From Enterococcus pingfangensis (lineage in GTDB: Bacteria; Bacillota; Bacilli; Lactobacillales; Enterococcaceae), in contig NZ_BJDP01000008.1 of NCBI RefSeq assembly GCF_005405205.1, forward strand, positions 1 through 64,000: a stretch of DNA of 64,000 nt, in the 5' to 3' direction. The notes beneath the pieces were generated by a model. That model saw nothing but the letters and a program-made list of their open reading frames with translations. It was not told where the DNA came from and ran no database searches. How positions within the stretch are numbered: position 1 is the first letter of the stretch; each line of letters starts with the position of its first letter. Shown here in pieces: positions 26,203 to 35,035 of the stretch. Made by a program: the position numbers and the translations under genes.

Positions 26203-26293
26203 AGACCTTCTTTCTGCGTATCGCTAGGATTTAGTATACACTTCCAACGAAGGAATTTGAAGATTGCTGAATTTTTTAAGCAGCTACAATAAA

Positions 26294-26340
26294 ATAAAAA
26301 GCCTTTGGTAAATTTTATGGAAAAATCATCAAAGGCTTTT
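26294..26340 (-). terminator. Terminator of yjeM
   Basis: AAAAGCCTTTGATGA and the complementary strand around CCAAAGGCTTTTT form a hairpin, followed by T residues in the minus-strand reading. Confidence 0.7.
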
Positions 26341-26352
26341 CGCTGGACTTCT

Positions 26353-27795
26353 TTATTTCAATAAGTTTTTCTGTTCGCGTTTGGCGATCATCGGTAAGAT
26401 CATCCCTAATGAAAGCAAGACGATCGGCGTCAAAATATTTAATATCAATTGGAACATCCACGAACTAGGGTCGGCTGCATAATCAACTTTCGGCAGCATT
26501 CCCAGCACACAAGCTAAAATCGTGAAAACAAAACACCAAGAACCAACTAGAAAGCCTAGTTTAGGATTTTTGATAAATTTGTATTCTGAATTGAATTTTT
26601 TGTACTGCGCATTCAACATCATGTAGGCGAAGAACACCCAAATATAACGCATCGGCATCACGATCGAATTCAGATTGGTCAACCATTGGACTAAGATACT
26701 CATACTCTTGATCCCGAAAATCGGCAAAATGATAATGATACTTACAAGAATCCCCGTCAATAAATACCCATTGATCAGAGTGCCTTTATGATTTCTTTTA
26801 CGTAACCATTGAGGAACGTATTCCGGATCGGCATCTGATAGTAAAATTTTTAATGGTGCATCGATAGAAAAGGCTAAAGCAGAAGATTGTACGGCAGTTT
26901 GAGCTAAGCCGTAGATGATCATCAAAAGATTTCCGACACCTAAGTGATTGCCTAAAATTTGAAAGGCGCTGTAGGCACCGTTGGCCATCAAGTCGTCTGG
27001 AATATTGTTGCTGTCAAATAGCATACCCATAGCGACAGAACCAAGTACGGCACTTAATCCAATCATCGTTGCCATAAAGATCATAGCTTTTGGAAAGTTT
27101 TTAGTCGGGCGATCGATCGAATTTACATAAGGGGAGATTTTTTCCGCGCCGCCGACCGCGAAGACTAACATAGAAATCGTGGCGAAATAACTAAGGTTGA
27201 AATCAGGAATGTAAGTTTTGACATTTCCCATATCAGGTGTAGCCATTTTGAAAGAAGGATCAATAAAAGGAACCGTTACTGCTAGAATAATGAATAAGAT
27301 CGACATGATCAACATGCCGGAACCTGCGACACTTCCGATGACTTTCAAGGTAGTCAGACCTTTAGTAGATAGAACTAAAAAAATCAAGAAAATTGCTAAT
27401 GAAATGATCGCGACAGTCCGAACGCTCATATCGGTAGCGACTTGACCGTTACCTTGAAAGACCCAACCAAGAGCGATCAAAACAGATTGCGGTTTTTGCG
27501 CAAGATAAGTGATATGAACGACCCAATAAGTCCATGCTGCATAGTAGGCGATTTTTCTTTTGCCGGTCGTTTCTTTGACCCAAGAACTAACACCGCCTGA
27601 ACTACTTTTAAAAGTGGAACCCAGCTGCCCAACGATCAGTGCATATGGAACAAAATAAAGCAGCATGATCAGTATCCAAGAAACAACTACCGAGATGCCT
27701 TGTTGAGCGTAATTGTTAACGACATTACCGAATCCCCAGACCATACTAAAGGCAATCATTGAAACGGTGAACCAACGAATCTTCTTATCAGTCAT
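26353..27795 (-). CDS. yjeM: YjeM-type amino-acid permease
   Basis: A 480-residue APC-superfamily transporter with about twelve helices. It strongly resembles E. coli YjeM in the N-terminal WGFGNVVNNYAQQG and VSWILIMLLYFVPYAL region and in GGVSSWVKETTG. YjeM is placed among glutamate/GABA-type antiporters, but its substrate is not firmly known. The longer frame to 27903 has no ribosome site; GAAGGGAAGAAG just before the ATG at 27795 fixes the start. A cre-like site lies about 35 bases upstream, so glucose repression is likely. Confidence 0.85.
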   Translation of the reverse strand: MTDKKIRWFTVSMIAFSMVWGFGNVVNNYAQQGISVVVSWILIMLLYFVPYALIVGQLGSTFKSSSGGVSSWVKETTGKRKIAYYAAWTYWVVHITYLAQKPQSVLIALGWVFQGNGQVATDMSVRTVAIISLAIFLIFLVLSTKGLTTLKVIGSVAGSGMLIMSILFIILAVTVPFIDPSFKMATPDMGNVKTYIPDFNLSYFATISMLVFAVGGAEKISPYVNSIDRPTKNFPKAMIFMATMIGLSAVLGSVAMGMLFDSNNIPDDLMANGAYSAFQILGNHLGVGNLLMIIYGLAQTAVQSSALAFSIDAPLKILLSDADPEYVPQWLRKRNHKGTLINGYLLTGILVSIIIILPIFGIKSMSILVQWLTNLNSIVMPMRYIWVFFAYMMLNAQYKKFNSEYKFIKNPKLGFLVGSWCFVFTILACVLGMLPKVDYAADPSSWMFQLILNILTPIVLLSLGMILPMIAKREQKNLLK

Positions 27796-27829
27796 TTGTA
27801 CTTCTTCCCTTCTCTCTAAAAATTCTAAA

Positions 27830-27843
27830 ATAAAGCGCTTACA
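27830..27843 (-). promoter_or_regulatory. cre-like CcpA site before yjeM
   Basis: On the minus strand TGTAAGCGCTTTAT has the full cre core TGTAAGCGCTT, with two mismatches at the end. It lies 35 bases before the start codon. Confidence 0.55.
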
Positions 27844-28128
27844 TATTTGTTTTAAGTATAGAGAAGAAGAGGTGAAAAAGAGTCTACTTGGCAGATTTTT
27901 CATTTATTTTTCTTTTAAATCTAATTTTATATTTATTTTTATCTTAAGGGATAAAATAATCACTTATAACTGACGTTTTGTGATAAGTGGTTGATTTCTA
28001 AATGAGTAATAAAAATCAAAAAAGAAGGGGGTCAAGCTCCTTTGATCAAAGTCCTTATCCCAGCTTGGGCTTAGCCGCAATCAACCTGCTCAAAGCTAGA
28101 AGAATAGTAAACTATTAGTTTTATATTT
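27844..28128. other. Intergenic DNA between yjeM and the DUF554 gene
   Basis: It holds a hairpin ATCACTTATAAC/GTGATAAGTGGT (about 27959-27991) and a 38-codon ORF (28002-28118) without a convincing ribosome site. No recognisable RNA gene. Confidence 0.4.
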
Positions 28129-28827
28129 TTAGAAATAGTAATATTGTACGACCATGATAGCGATCAAAACTAAGATCCCCGGCAAATAATTAGAGACACG
28201 GATCTTAGTCAGCTTCATGACATTTAACCCAATCGCTAAGATCATCAAACCGCCAATCGCGCTAATCTCATTCATGAGACTGTCCAGTAATTCTTTTGGC
28301 AAATAGCGGACGATGATACTCGCAAAAATCGTGATTGCACCTTGATAGATTAAGACAGGAAAAGCCGAGAAAAGAACACCGATCCCTAATGAAGCAGTCA
28401 ACATGATTGACATGAATCCATCCATCACAGCTTTAGTGAATAATGTTTGGTGGCTGCCGGTAACGCCGCTTTCGATCGCCCCAATAATCCCCATCGATCC
28501 GATCAGATAGATCAAAGTGGCGGTGACAAAGCCTTCAGCAAAATTACTGTTGCCGCGGGCAAAACGTTTTTCTAAAAATAAACCTAACCGAGTCATTGAG
28601 TCCTCGATTTTTAAAAACTCGCCGATCATTCCGCCGAGGCAGATACTGATAATGATCACGATAAACGAACTCGCTTGTAGCGACATTTGGAGTGCTAAGG
28701 AAATCACGCCTAAAGCGATCCCTTTTGTGACCGTATCTTTTGTTTGCTCCGTAATATTTCGCAAAATGACTCCGGAAAAGCTCCCCACGATGATCGCAAG
28801 GCAATTGACGATTGATCCTAACAACAT
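28129..28827 (-). CDS. DUF554 family membrane protein
   Basis: A 232-residue membrane protein with about six or seven hydrophobic helices, typical of the DUF554 (YqgA-like) family. The N-terminal MLLGSIVNCLAIIVGSFSG and the central MGIIGAIESG are characteristic. The function is unknown. The open frame starts at a GTG at 28836, but family members begin at the MLLGS-type residues, so I use the ATG at 28827. The ribosome site is weak (GGGTG). It is monocistronic, and no terminator is evident. Confidence 0.75.
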   Translation of the reverse strand: MLLGSIVNCLAIIVGSFSGVILRNITEQTKDTVTKGIALGVISLALQMSLQASSFIVIIISICLGGMIGEFLKIEDSMTRLGLFLEKRFARGNSNFAEGFVTATLIYLIGSMGIIGAIESGVTGSHQTLFTKAVMDGFMSIMLTASLGIGVLFSAFPVLIYQGAITIFASIIVRYLPKELLDSLMNEISAIGGLMILAIGLNVMKLTKIRVSNYLPGILVLIAIMVVQYYYF

Positions 28828-29052
28828 AAAGCACACCCGGTTTCTATGTATTTGATTAAAAATTAATTAAATATTGCATAGATACCATCTTAACACGAGT
28901 AAATTTTTTTTTGAATAGCAAAAACGCCGGATTTTTTGCTATTTGGTTAGCACTGATTTTAGAAAAGGAGAGGTTAATTTTATGAAAGCTCTTTCTTTTC
29001 AGGCGTGATTTTTTTAGCTATACTGGATTTAGCAGAAAGGGAGGGAATTTAT

Positions 29053-29643
29053 ATGAATGAATTTTTTGCCGAGGAAGAGGAAATAGAAAAAGCGGAAGAA
29101 AAAAATCCGCTGATGTTAAAATTATTGAAACAGCGCACGATTTTGATCTATGGTGAGATCAATCAAGAATTAGCCAAGACAGTGACGGAGCAATTACTTT
29201 ATTTATCAGCCATCAATGATGATCCCATCACGATGTTTATCAACAGCCAAGGCGGTCACGTGGAATCAGGCGATACGATCCATGATGTCATCCGATTTAT
29301 TAAGCCAAAAGTGAAAATGATTGGGACTGGCTGGGTGGCAAGTGCGGGGATCACGATCTATTTAGCTGCTGATAAAAAAGATCGTTACAGCCTGCCGAAT
29401 ACTCGATACATGATCCATCAGCCAGCAGGCGGCGTACAAGGGCAGTCTACCGAAATCCAGATCGAGGCCAAAGAAATTTTGCGAATGCGCAAACGTGTGA
29501 ACCAATTGATCGCTAAAGCGACGGGGCAAACACTCGAACAAATCGAAAAAGATACCGATCGCAATTTCTGGCTGTCAGCTGAAGAAGCGAAGGATTACGG
29601 CATCGTCGGAAAAATCGTTGAATCGGATACGGCGATCAAATAA
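29053..29643 (+). CDS. ClpP-like serine protease paralogue
   Basis: A 196-residue ClpP-fold protein with an intact triad: Ser in TGWVASAGITIYLAA, His in YMIHQPAGGVQG, and Asp in EKDTDRNFWLSAEEA. The oxyanion strand INSQGGHVESGDTI is kept. It differs from housekeeping ClpP in the N terminus, which is acidic (NEFFAEEEEIEKAEEK) instead of the usual ERAYDIYSRLL hook loop, and in WVASAG in place of QAASMG. It is probably a second ClpP subunit or a ClpP-like protease that pairs with another chaperone. AGGGAGG gives the start at 29053; a TATACT -10 lies just upstream. Confidence 0.85.
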   Translation: MNEFFAEEEEIEKAEEKNPLMLKLLKQRTILIYGEINQELAKTVTEQLLYLSAINDDPITMFINSQGGHVESGDTIHDVIRFIKPKVKMIGTGWVASAGITIYLAADKKDRYSLPNTRYMIHQPAGGVQGQSTEIQIEAKEILRMRKRVNQLIAKATGQTLEQIEKDTDRNFWLSAEEAKDYGIVGKIVESDTAIK

Positions 29644-29701
29644 AGCTCGCTTTTTTCAAAAATGAATGTACAGATTTTAACAGAAGACCAAATACAAAAC
29701 T

Positions 29702-29826
29702 AGAAAAAGGAGTGGGACAAAAATTTTGTCGCACTCCTTTTTTCGAATAAACAGTGTTCAGATTTCACTTCTTTGAAAATTCCTGCATATTCTTGAAATT
29801 GTCTATGTCTGTCAAAATCTCTTCTA
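29702..29826. repeat. Dispersed tail-to-tail repeat, copy C
   Basis: The left end is the terminator AAAAAGGAGTG-GGACAAA/TTTGTCGCACTCCTTTTTT (29704-29743), followed by CGAATAAACAGTG, GAAAATTCCTG and a degraded right end. It lies between the ends of the ClpP-like gene and the convergent UPF0173 gene. Confidence 0.55.
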
Positions 29827-30507
29827 AAGTTCGATCGTTTCGCCAACAGCCAGGATGGTGCCGACATTTTCTGGCAGCAGTTGAACAAAGGCATTAGGAT
29901 CTTGTTGGATGACAGGAAAGGTATTGTAATGGATTGGTACGACGTGTTTTGCTTTTAATTTTTTAGCGGCAATAGCGGCATCGGAAGGTCCCATCGTGAA
30001 ATTGTCTCCAATCGGTAAGAAAGCAAGATCAATGTCAAAGGTCTCGCCTAAAAATGCCATATCGCCAAAGTAGGCGGTGTCCCCGGCATGATAGATGGTT
30101 TTTCCTTCAGCTTGCAAAATAAAACCAGCTGGCTCGCCCATGTAAAGCATTTGTCCGTCCACTTCGTAACCTGAACTGTGATAGGCTTGGACCATTTTGA
30201 CTTGACCAAAAGGAAAATCAAATTTTCCGCCGATATTCATGCCATGTGTTTTTTGCACCCCGTTTTTTTCCGCGAAGTTGCAAATTTCGACGATACTGAT
30301 GACTGTAGCATCGTTGCGTTTGGCAATTGGGATCATATCGCCGATGTGGTCGCTATGTCCGTGGGTAACTAAGATCCAATCTGTCTTGACTTCATCTGCG
30401 ATCAGGTCGGTCAAAGAATTTCCTGTGATAAATGGATCGAATAGTAATTTTTGTCCATCTTTCATAACGATCGATAAAACTGAATGACCATGATAAGTGA
30501 TTTTCAT
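29824..30507 (-). CDS. UPF0173 metal-dependent hydrolase
   Basis: A 227-residue metallo-beta-lactamase-fold hydrolase of the UPF0173 (YtkL) family. The metal signature [10 protein letters not shown] is near residues 49-58. Further ligands lie in the [11 protein letters not shown] strand and the late [10 protein letters not shown]. The substrate is unknown. The ribosome site GAGGAGGGCG precedes the ATG. The gene is convergent with the ClpP paralogue and divergent from the B3/4 gene. Confidence 0.85.
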   Translation of the reverse strand: MKITYHGHSVLSIVMKDGQKLLFDPFITGNSLTDLIADEVKTDWILVTHGHSDHIGDMIPIAKRNDATVISIVEICNFAEKNGVQKTHGMNIGGKFDFPFGQVKMVQAYHSSGYEVDGQMLYMGEPAGFILQAEGKTIYHAGDTAYFGDMAFLGETFDIDLAFLPIGDNFTMGPSDAAIAAKKLKAKHVVPIHYNTFPVIQQDPNAFVQLLPENVGTILAVGETIEL

Positions 30508-30615
30508 AAGACGCCCTCCTCACTTTTATTATAACGAAAGCCGCCAATAATAAGTAAGCTTTTGCTTTTAAAGTGAAATCGGTTAAACTAGAAAGAAAAA
30601 TGCGGAGGCGAGAAA

Positions 30616-31263
30616 ATGCAGCTGACGATTGATCCAAAAATAGCTGAACAAGGCGTGACCTTGGCTTATAGCGTCATTGAATTTACCAACGAAGCGTATA
30701 ATGAAAAGGTTTGGCAGGAACTGTTAGATCCATTACTTAAGCAAATTGAAACGGAAGACACGATCGAACGGATCAGAGAGGAGCCGCAAATTATTGCGAC
30801 CAAAAAAGTGTATCGAACTTTTGGAAAAGATCCGGCGCGTTTTAGACCGTCGTCTGAGAGTCTATGGCGGCGAATCGTTCAGCAAAAGGGTCTGTATCAG
30901 ATCAATGCACTTGTCGATTTAAATAATTACTTTTCTTTAAAATGGAAATTGCCTTTTGGGGTCTATGACCTTGCAAAGATAACAGAGCCGATCCAATTGA
31001 CTGTCGGACAAGCAGAACATTATGCGGGGATCGGAAATAAATCGCTCAACCTCGAAAATCTGTTAGTTTTGACGGATAAAGCGGGCGCATTCGGTAGCCC
31101 AACTTCAGATTCAACTAGAGGAATGATCACTGAACAGACGACAAGAGCCTTATTGATTGGCTATCAATTTGCAAGCGACTCAGCCATTGAACAAACTGAA
31201 GTAAAAACTAGTTTAGAAAACTATTTATCTGATTGCCGAGTCGTGGAACAAGGCATCATTTAA
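30616..31263 (+). CDS. B3/B4 domain protein (PheRS beta-like)
   Basis: A 215-residue stand-alone protein with the B3/B4 fold found in the editing module of phenylalanyl-tRNA synthetase beta. Recognisable parts are TKKVYRTFGKDPARFRPSSE near residues 57-76 and INALVDLNNYFSLKW near 96. Such free-standing domains may act on mischarged tRNA or amino-acid-like substrates, which is not proven. GGAGGCG precedes the ATG. It shares a bidirectional terminator with ybaK, another probable tRNA-editing gene, on the opposite strand. Confidence 0.8.
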   Translation: MQLTIDPKIAEQGVTLAYSVIEFTNEAYNEKVWQELLDPLLKQIETEDTIERIREEPQIIATKKVYRTFGKDPARFRPSSESLWRRIVQQKGLYQINALVDLNNYFSLKWKLPFGVYDLAKITEPIQLTVGQAEHYAGIGNKSLNLENLLVLTDKAGAFGSPTSDSTRGMITEQTTRALLIGYQFASDSAIEQTEVKTSLENYLSDCRVVEQGII

Positions 31264-31265
31264 AA

Positions 31266-31292
31266 AAACGAGGCAAACTTTCAGCCTCGTCT
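31266..31292. terminator. Bidirectional terminator
   Basis: ACGAGGC and GCCTCGT flank a 9-base loop between the convergent B3/4 and ybaK genes. The A run on the left gives the minus strand its T run. Confidence 0.65.
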
Positions 31293-31767
31293 ATTCCCAA
31301 TTTTTACAAACATCGACCCAGCGTTCAAAGGGGGCATATTTTTCCAATTCCGGAAGCGTCAATTCAATCGCGTTATTTGGATTGCCGCAGGCGGGATAGA
31401 CACTTTCAAAGCGTTTCAAAGACGCATCTAGATACACTTCGACGCCGGGATTGACGGCAAATGGGCAAACACCGCCGACTGGATGTCCGATGATCGGTTC
31501 TACTTCATCCGCTTTCAGCATCAAAGCTCGTTCGCCAAAAGCCGCTTTGTATTTGGCGTTATCGATCTTGGCATCACCGGCAGTAACGATCAAAATATTT
31601 TTATGGGCTTTCTTTTGTTTAAAAGACAGTGTTTTAGCGATACGTTCGGGTGCACAATGCAGCGCTTGCGCCGCTAGTTCTACAGTGGCACTAGAAATGG
31701 AAAATTCTTGGATACGTTCGGCCAGACCATATTGTGAAAAAAATGATTTTACAGCTTCAGCAGACAT
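31291..31767 (-). CDS. YbaK/EbsC-type aminoacyl-tRNA deacylase
   Basis: A 158-residue protein of the YbaK/ProX editing family, which hydrolyses mischarged aminoacyl-tRNA (for example Cys- or Ala-tRNA-Pro) in trans. The family pattern is clear: AKTLSFK (catalytic-region Lys), ILIVTAGDAKID, the GHPVGGVCPFAV loop and VYLDASLKRFESVYPACG. GGAGG lies just upstream of the ATG. It faces the B3/4-domain gene, so two stand-alone editing-type genes adjoin. The exact tRNA target is not readable from sequence. Confidence 0.85.
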   Translation of the reverse strand: MSAEAVKSFFSQYGLAERIQEFSISSATVELAAQALHCAPERIAKTLSFKQKKAHKNILIVTAGDAKIDNAKYKAAFGERALMLKADEVEPIIGHPVGGVCPFAVNPGVEVYLDASLKRFESVYPACGNPNNAIELTLPELEKYAPFERWVDVCKNWE

Positions 31768-31954
31768 ACAATTTCCTCCTTATTTATCCGACTATCTTTT
31801 CAGCAGAGAAATAGTTTTTCTGCTGCAGATTAGTTTATTAAAATCTGAAAGTTTATCTCATTTGGATTAATTAACAATCATACACGCTTTGCTAAACACA
31901 GTAAATGGTCGTTTGTTAAAATAGAAAAAGAGATTCTGATAGGAGAACTCCACG

Positions 31955-32911
31955 ATGAAAGAAGACAAGAAGAAACTATTAGCCAAAGTTGCATACATGT
32001 ATTATGAACAAGAGTTGACGCAAGCGCAGATCGCCAAAGAACTAGCAATCTATCGTACGACAGTCAGCCGAATGTTGAGCCAAGCCAAAGCAAGCGGCCT
32101 CGTGGAAATCAAGATCAATCATTTTGATGCGAGTCTGTTTGAGTTAGAAGAACAGTTGAAACGGACTTTTGATTTGACTGCTGTTGAATTAGTACCGACA
32201 GAAAGCAATACTAGCGAAGAAGTAAAAGAAGATCGACTGGCAGTAGCCGCAGGCGCATGGATCCGCCGTCAGTTGACGGATGGAATGACTATAGGCTTGT
32301 CTTGGGGTGCCAGTGTTGGCGAGGCGGTCAATAAAATTGAGTCAAAGCAGTTATCGGATAGTACAGTTGTGCCGGTAGTCGGCGGACCGAGCCATATCAA
32401 TTCGCGCTATCATGTAAACACATTAGTCTATGAACTCGCACGCAAACTAAACGGCAATAGTTTATTCGTGAATGCTACGGTGATCCAAGAAACTAAAGAA
32501 TTGGCTGAAGGGATCTTCAATTCAAAGTATTTCTATGATTTAAAAGAAGCTTGGCGGCAGCTGGATCTAGCAATCGTCGGGATTGGCGGTCCATTGAGCT
32601 ATCATAAAAGCCAATGGCGTGATTTATTATCGTCGGCAGATTATGCCGAATTGAAATTACGCGAAGCAGCCGGTGATTGTTGCTGCCGATTTTATGACAG
32701 TTATGGAAAAGAGTTGACTGGCGAGTTGAGTCGACGCACGCTCGGGTTGTCTTTAGAAGAATTGGCGAAAGTTCCGCAGTCAGTCGGGATCGCACGTGGG
32801 ATTTTTAAGGCCCGTTCAATCGTACCGTTATTGAAAAAAGGTTATTTGAAAACATTGATCACCGATCAAGAAACCGCGCAAGAAATTTTACGATTAAACC
32901 AACGAAAGTAG
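31955..32911 (+). CDS. SorC/DeoR-like sugar-binding transcriptional regulator
   Basis: A 318-residue SorC-family regulator. The helix-turn-helix is at about 19-45 (LTQAQIAKELAIYRTTVSRML), followed by a sugar-phosphate-binding domain of the phosphosugar-isomerase fold (ISKL-type segments TIGLSWGASVGEAV and PVVGGPSHINSRYHVNTLV). Such regulators sense a phosphorylated sugar. It is followed by a transaldolase-like aldolase gene, its probable target. GGAG precedes the ATG. Confidence 0.85.
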   Translation: MKEDKKKLLAKVAYMYYEQELTQAQIAKELAIYRTTVSRMLSQAKASGLVEIKINHFDASLFELEEQLKRTFDLTAVELVPTESNTSEEVKEDRLAVAAGAWIRRQLTDGMTIGLSWGASVGEAVNKIESKQLSDSTVVPVVGGPSHINSRYHVNTLVYELARKLNGNSLFVNATVIQETKELAEGIFNSKYFYDLKEAWRQLDLAIVGIGGPLSYHKSQWRDLLSSADYAELKLREAAGDCCCRFYDSYGKELTGELSRRTLGLSLEELAKVPQSVGIARGIFKARSIVPLLKKGYLKTLITDQETAQEILRLNQRK

Positions 32912-32927
32912 TTTTTTTATAAAAAAT

Positions 32928-32942
32928 GCACATTTGTGCGAT
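32928..32942. promoter_or_regulatory. Possible SorC operator
   Basis: TGCAC-ATTT-GTGC is a short palindrome just after the regulator gene and upstream of the aldolase gene. The link to the regulator is inference. Confidence 0.25.
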
Positions 32943-32961
32943 CATCGAATAAAATTTATTT

Positions 32962-32995
32962 GCGAAAGGCTTGTTATAGGGCTTTTCGCTTTTTT
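32962..32995 (+). terminator. Terminator after the SorC regulator gene
   Basis: GCGAAAGGC pairs with GCTTTTCGC, followed by a T run. Confidence 0.65.
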
Positions 32996-33072
32996 AGCGA
33001 GGAAAGACAGAAATTTTTTTGTTCGGATGCTATGCTTGAGCTATAGAAAAAATGTAAAGGGGATTTTTTTAA

Positions 33073-33753
33073 ATGGAATTTATGTTAGATACAGCCAACC
33101 TTGCCGACATTAAAAAATTTGCTGCTAGTTTACCAATCGCTGGTGTTACCTCGAATCCTTCAATTGTAAAAAGAGAAGGGAAGATTGATTTCTTTCAGCA
33201 CATGAAAGAAATTCGCGAAATTATTGGCGAACAGCGCTCATTGCATGTCCAAGTCGTAGCAACTGATTATGAAGGAATCATTCGAGATGCAGAAACGATT
33301 TTAGCGAAAATCGACCAAAAAGTTTTCATCAAGATCCCAGTCAATGAACCTGGATTAAAAGCGATCAAAGAATTAAAACGCCGGGGTGTCAATGTGACAG
33401 CGACCGCTATTTATACGAAGTTTCAAGCGTACTTAGCGATCGCAGCGGGAGCTGATTATATCGCACCTTACTTCAATCGGATGGAAAACTTGAACATTGA
33501 TCCGCGGGAAGCGATTTTTGAAATGGCGGAAGAAATCGAGCGGACAAAGAGCAAGACAAAAATTTTGGCAGCCAGTTTCAAAAATGTCGGTCAAGTCAAT
33601 GCCGCATTGGAAAACGGCAGCCAAGCGGCAACCATGGGAGTCGACATCATCCAGCAAGCTTTGTCGATGCCGTCGATTGCTCAAGCAGTGACCGATTTTA
33701 CCGGTGATTGGGAAACGATCTTTGGTGAAGGAACAACTATTGCTGATTTATAA
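33073..33753 (+). CDS. Transaldolase-like (fructose-6-phosphate aldolase family) protein
   Basis: A 226-residue TIM barrel of the small transaldolase/FSA family. Typical parts are the N-terminal MEFMLDTANLADIKKF, GVTSNPSIVKREG, the Schiff-base lysine in VFIKIPV, and NVTATAIYTKFQAYLA. The late region ILAASFKNVGQV and GVDIIQQALSMP fits as well. Small transaldolases either transfer dihydroxyacetone or split fructose 6-phosphate; sequence alone does not decide. It is 161 bases after the SorC regulator gene, has its own ribosome site (AAAGGGG) and terminator, and is probably controlled by that regulator. Confidence 0.85.
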   Translation: MEFMLDTANLADIKKFAASLPIAGVTSNPSIVKREGKIDFFQHMKEIREIIGEQRSLHVQVVATDYEGIIRDAETILAKIDQKVFIKIPVNEPGLKAIKELKRRGVNVTATAIYTKFQAYLAIAAGADYIAPYFNRMENLNIDPREAIFEMAEEIERTKSKTKILAASFKNVGQVNAALENGSQAATMGVDIIQQALSMPSIAQAVTDFTGDWETIFGEGTTIADL

Positions 33754-33778
33754 GTCGCAAAGAAAGTGCGACGTTCAG

Positions 33779-33820
33779 ACTGCAGACAACATCTTGACGG
33801 TTGATGTCTGCAGTTTTTTT
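33779..33820 (+). terminator. Terminator after the aldolase gene
   Basis: CTGCAGACAACA pairs with TGATGTCTGCAG, followed by seven T residues. Confidence 0.75.
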
Positions 33821-33930
33821 GCCGTCTGCTTCGGCTATATAAATCTTTGTATGGAGTACCTAAAAGCAAATCATTTCCGATTTTTGGGTTAGACTTCTAT
33901 AATGACAAGTACACGAGAGGGGACGTATGA

Positions 33931-34869
33931 ATGGAAACACGCGCAGTTGTCATCGAACAGTATGGTCATGCAGACCAATTAAAAGAAAGTAAAGTTGAGT
34001 TGCCTGAATTAGGCGAACATCAAGTTTTAGTCAAAGTAAAAGCAACGTCTGTCAATCCAATTGATTGGAAGTTGCGGGAGGGCTACTTGGCGCAAATGAT
34101 GCCATGGGATTTTCCAATTATTTTAGGTTGGGATGTCGCTGGCGAAATCGCAGAAGTGGGCTCGGCAGTATCTGACTGGCAAGTCGGTCAAGCCGTTTTT
34201 GCCCGACCTGAAACGACTCGTTTTGGAACTTACGCAGATTTTGCGATTGTTGACGACCATTTATTAGCAACTAAGCCGGCTGTTGTTTCGTTTGCAGAGG
34301 CAGCGGCTGTTCCTTTGGCAGGCTTAACCGCCTACCAAGCGCTATTTACTCATGGAAAATTAACAGCTGGAGAAAAAGTACTGATCCATGCAGGTGCTGG
34401 CGGCGTTGGAATCTATGCTATCCAATTAGCAAAAAATGCTGGCGCAACAGTTATTACGACAGCCAGTGAAGAAAATCATGCGTTGCTAAAAGAATTAGGC
34501 GCCGATCAAGTGATCGATTATCATACGACAGATTTTTCAGAAGTATTATCAGACATTGATTTAGTTTTTGATACCATGGGCGGCGAGGTTCAAGCAAATA
34601 GTTTCAAAGTTTTGCCTGAAAATGGCCGCTTAATCTCGATCGTCGGCAAGCCGGACGAAGAATTGGCTAAAAAGGTTGCCGTAGCGGAAAGTATTTGGCT
34701 GCAACCGGACGGGAAGCAATTGCAAGAAATCGCAGATCTGATGACTGAGGGAAAAGTAAAAAGTATCGTGGGGCATACTTATCCGCTCACAGCAGCTGGT
34801 GTAAAAGCCGCTCATGAGTTGAGCGAAACCCATCATGCCAAAGGCAAAATCGTTTTAATCAATGAATAA
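33931..34869 (+). CDS. Zinc-independent NADP-dependent oxidoreductase (MDR)
   Basis: A 312-residue medium-chain reductase of the quinone-oxidoreductase-like group. Seen are the GroES-like domain with NPIDWKLREGYL, the GWDVAGEIAEVGS turn, and the Rossmann motif HAGAGGVGIYAIQLAK (about residues 150-165). The zinc-binding cysteines of alcohol dehydrogenases are absent. The substrate is likely a quinone, enone or aldehyde. GAGGGGACG precedes the ATG. It is monocistronic with a terminator and convergent with a nitroreductase gene. Confidence 0.85.
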   Translation: METRAVVIEQYGHADQLKESKVELPELGEHQVLVKVKATSVNPIDWKLREGYLAQMMPWDFPIILGWDVAGEIAEVGSAVSDWQVGQAVFARPETTRFGTYADFAIVDDHLLATKPAVVSFAEAAAVPLAGLTAYQALFTHGKLTAGEKVLIHAGAGGVGIYAIQLAKNAGATVITTASEENHALLKELGADQVIDYHTTDFSEVLSDIDLVFDTMGGEVQANSFKVLPENGRLISIVGKPDEELAKKVAVAESIWLQPDGKQLQEIADLMTEGKVKSIVGHTYPLTAAGVKAAHELSETHHAKGKIVLINE

Positions 34870-34907
34870 AAACGGAATCGATTTTTGCTTTAATCCAATA
34901 ATTAAAT

Positions 34908-34967
34908 AAAAAAAGCAGCTCTTGTTGTATTCAAGTAAAAATGAATGCGGCAAGAGTTGCTTTTTTT
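34908..34967. terminator. Long bidirectional hairpin
   Basis: AAAAAGCAGCTCTTG pairs with CAAGAGTTGCTTTTT across a 26-base loop, with T runs in both readings, between convergent oxidoreductase genes. Confidence 0.65.
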
Positions 34968-35035
34968 ATGAGCGGTCAATCTGAGTGAAATGATCCAAAT
35001 CAGAGTTAGTTTGCTCAATAAACGAGCGAGTCCGT

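Noticed and set aside
28002-28118. 38-codon ORF starting MSNKNQKRRG between yjeM and the DUF554 gene
   Set aside because: No ribosome site and no recognisable relation to neighbours; kept only as a remark.
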